From positions 1-29,206 of the forward strand of contig CAZPZR010000018.1 in the NCBI GenBank assembly GCA_964591105.1: a DNA stretch of 29,206 nt, in the 5' to 3' direction. The notes below the pieces were generated by a model. That model did no database searches and was not told the DNA's origin. It saw only the letters and a program-made list of their open reading frames with translations. The position numbers and the translations under genes are program-made. The stretch is from CAZPZR01 sp964591105. Its GTDB lineage: Bacteria; Bacillota; Clostridia; Lachnospirales; Lachnospiraceae. Below are positions 29,153 to 29,206 of the stretch, piece after piece (position 1 is the first letter of the stretch; every line of letters starts with the position of its first letter).

Positions 29153-29206
29153 GGCGGGATAGCTCAGTTGGCTAGAGCACACGGTTCATACCCGTGGTGT
29201 CGCTGG
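29153..29206 (+). tRNA. tRNA-Met (anticodon CAT), 5' part cut by the window end
   Basis: Acceptor GGCGGGA, D-arm GCTCAGTTGGCTAGAGC and anticodon stem CACGG/CCGTG with loop TTCATAC give anticodon CAT. The 5' GGCGGGA resembles elongator tRNA-Met rather than initiator (usually CGCGGGG) or tRNA-Ile2. The T-arm and 3' end are outside the window. Confidence 0.85.

Overview
The window looks like a chromosomal core-gene segment of a low-to-medium GC Gram-positive anaerobe, most likely a clostridium of the Lachnospiraceae type. The reasons are the strong AGGAGG-type ribosome binding sites, sigma-A type TTGACA/TATAAT promoters, the split glycine decarboxylase (gcvPA/gcvPB), the long single-chain FGAM synthase, glycine riboswitches, and a DinG-family helicase fused to a nuclease domain. 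The genus is an inference; no 16S or other marker is present. I see no insertion sequence, prophage, CRISPR array or attachment site.

Layout. Bases 1-2170 hold the 3' end of dnaK and a complete dnaJ. A small ribbon-helix-helix protein with its own promoter and terminator follows, then an iron-dependent alcohol dehydrogenase, then ridA with an Mrp/Nbp35-type Fe-S cluster carrier. Bases 5093-8580 form a DNA-repair pair. A Cas4/RecB-like nuclease fused to a DinG/XPD helicase sits behind a consensus promoter bracketed by two LexA-box-like sequences. It converges on endonuclease IV (nfo), whose start region carries a 7-1-7 palindrome. The two genes end inside one shared palindrome. Next come argS and an AlaX-type tRNA editing protein. 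A LysR regulator is divergent from a DUF1461/Lit-like membrane protein, and a 1254-residue purL follows.

Bases 17264-28958 are a glycine/ammonia block. An AGCS sodium:amino-acid symporter on the minus strand has a glycine riboswitch leader. It is head to head with gdhA (glutamate dehydrogenase). A second glycine riboswitch, this one with an intrinsic terminator, precedes the operon gcvT-gcvH-gcvPA-gcvPB-lplA-lpdA-glyA. Together these genes take up or export glycine, cleave it to CO2, NH3, NADH and methylene-tetrahydrofolate, attach the lipoyl cofactor to GcvH, recycle it with Lpd, and make serine from glycine plus the one-carbon unit through GlyA. GdhA can recapture the ammonia. The window ends with tRNA-Val(TAC) and the start of a tRNA-Met(CAT).

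The most interesting parts are the LexA-box-flanked nuclease-helicase and its shared-palindrome junction with nfo, and the two glycine riboswitches that appear to use different output mechanisms (transcription termination versus possible Shine-Dalgarno masking). All functional calls come from reading motifs by eye; no database search was run.
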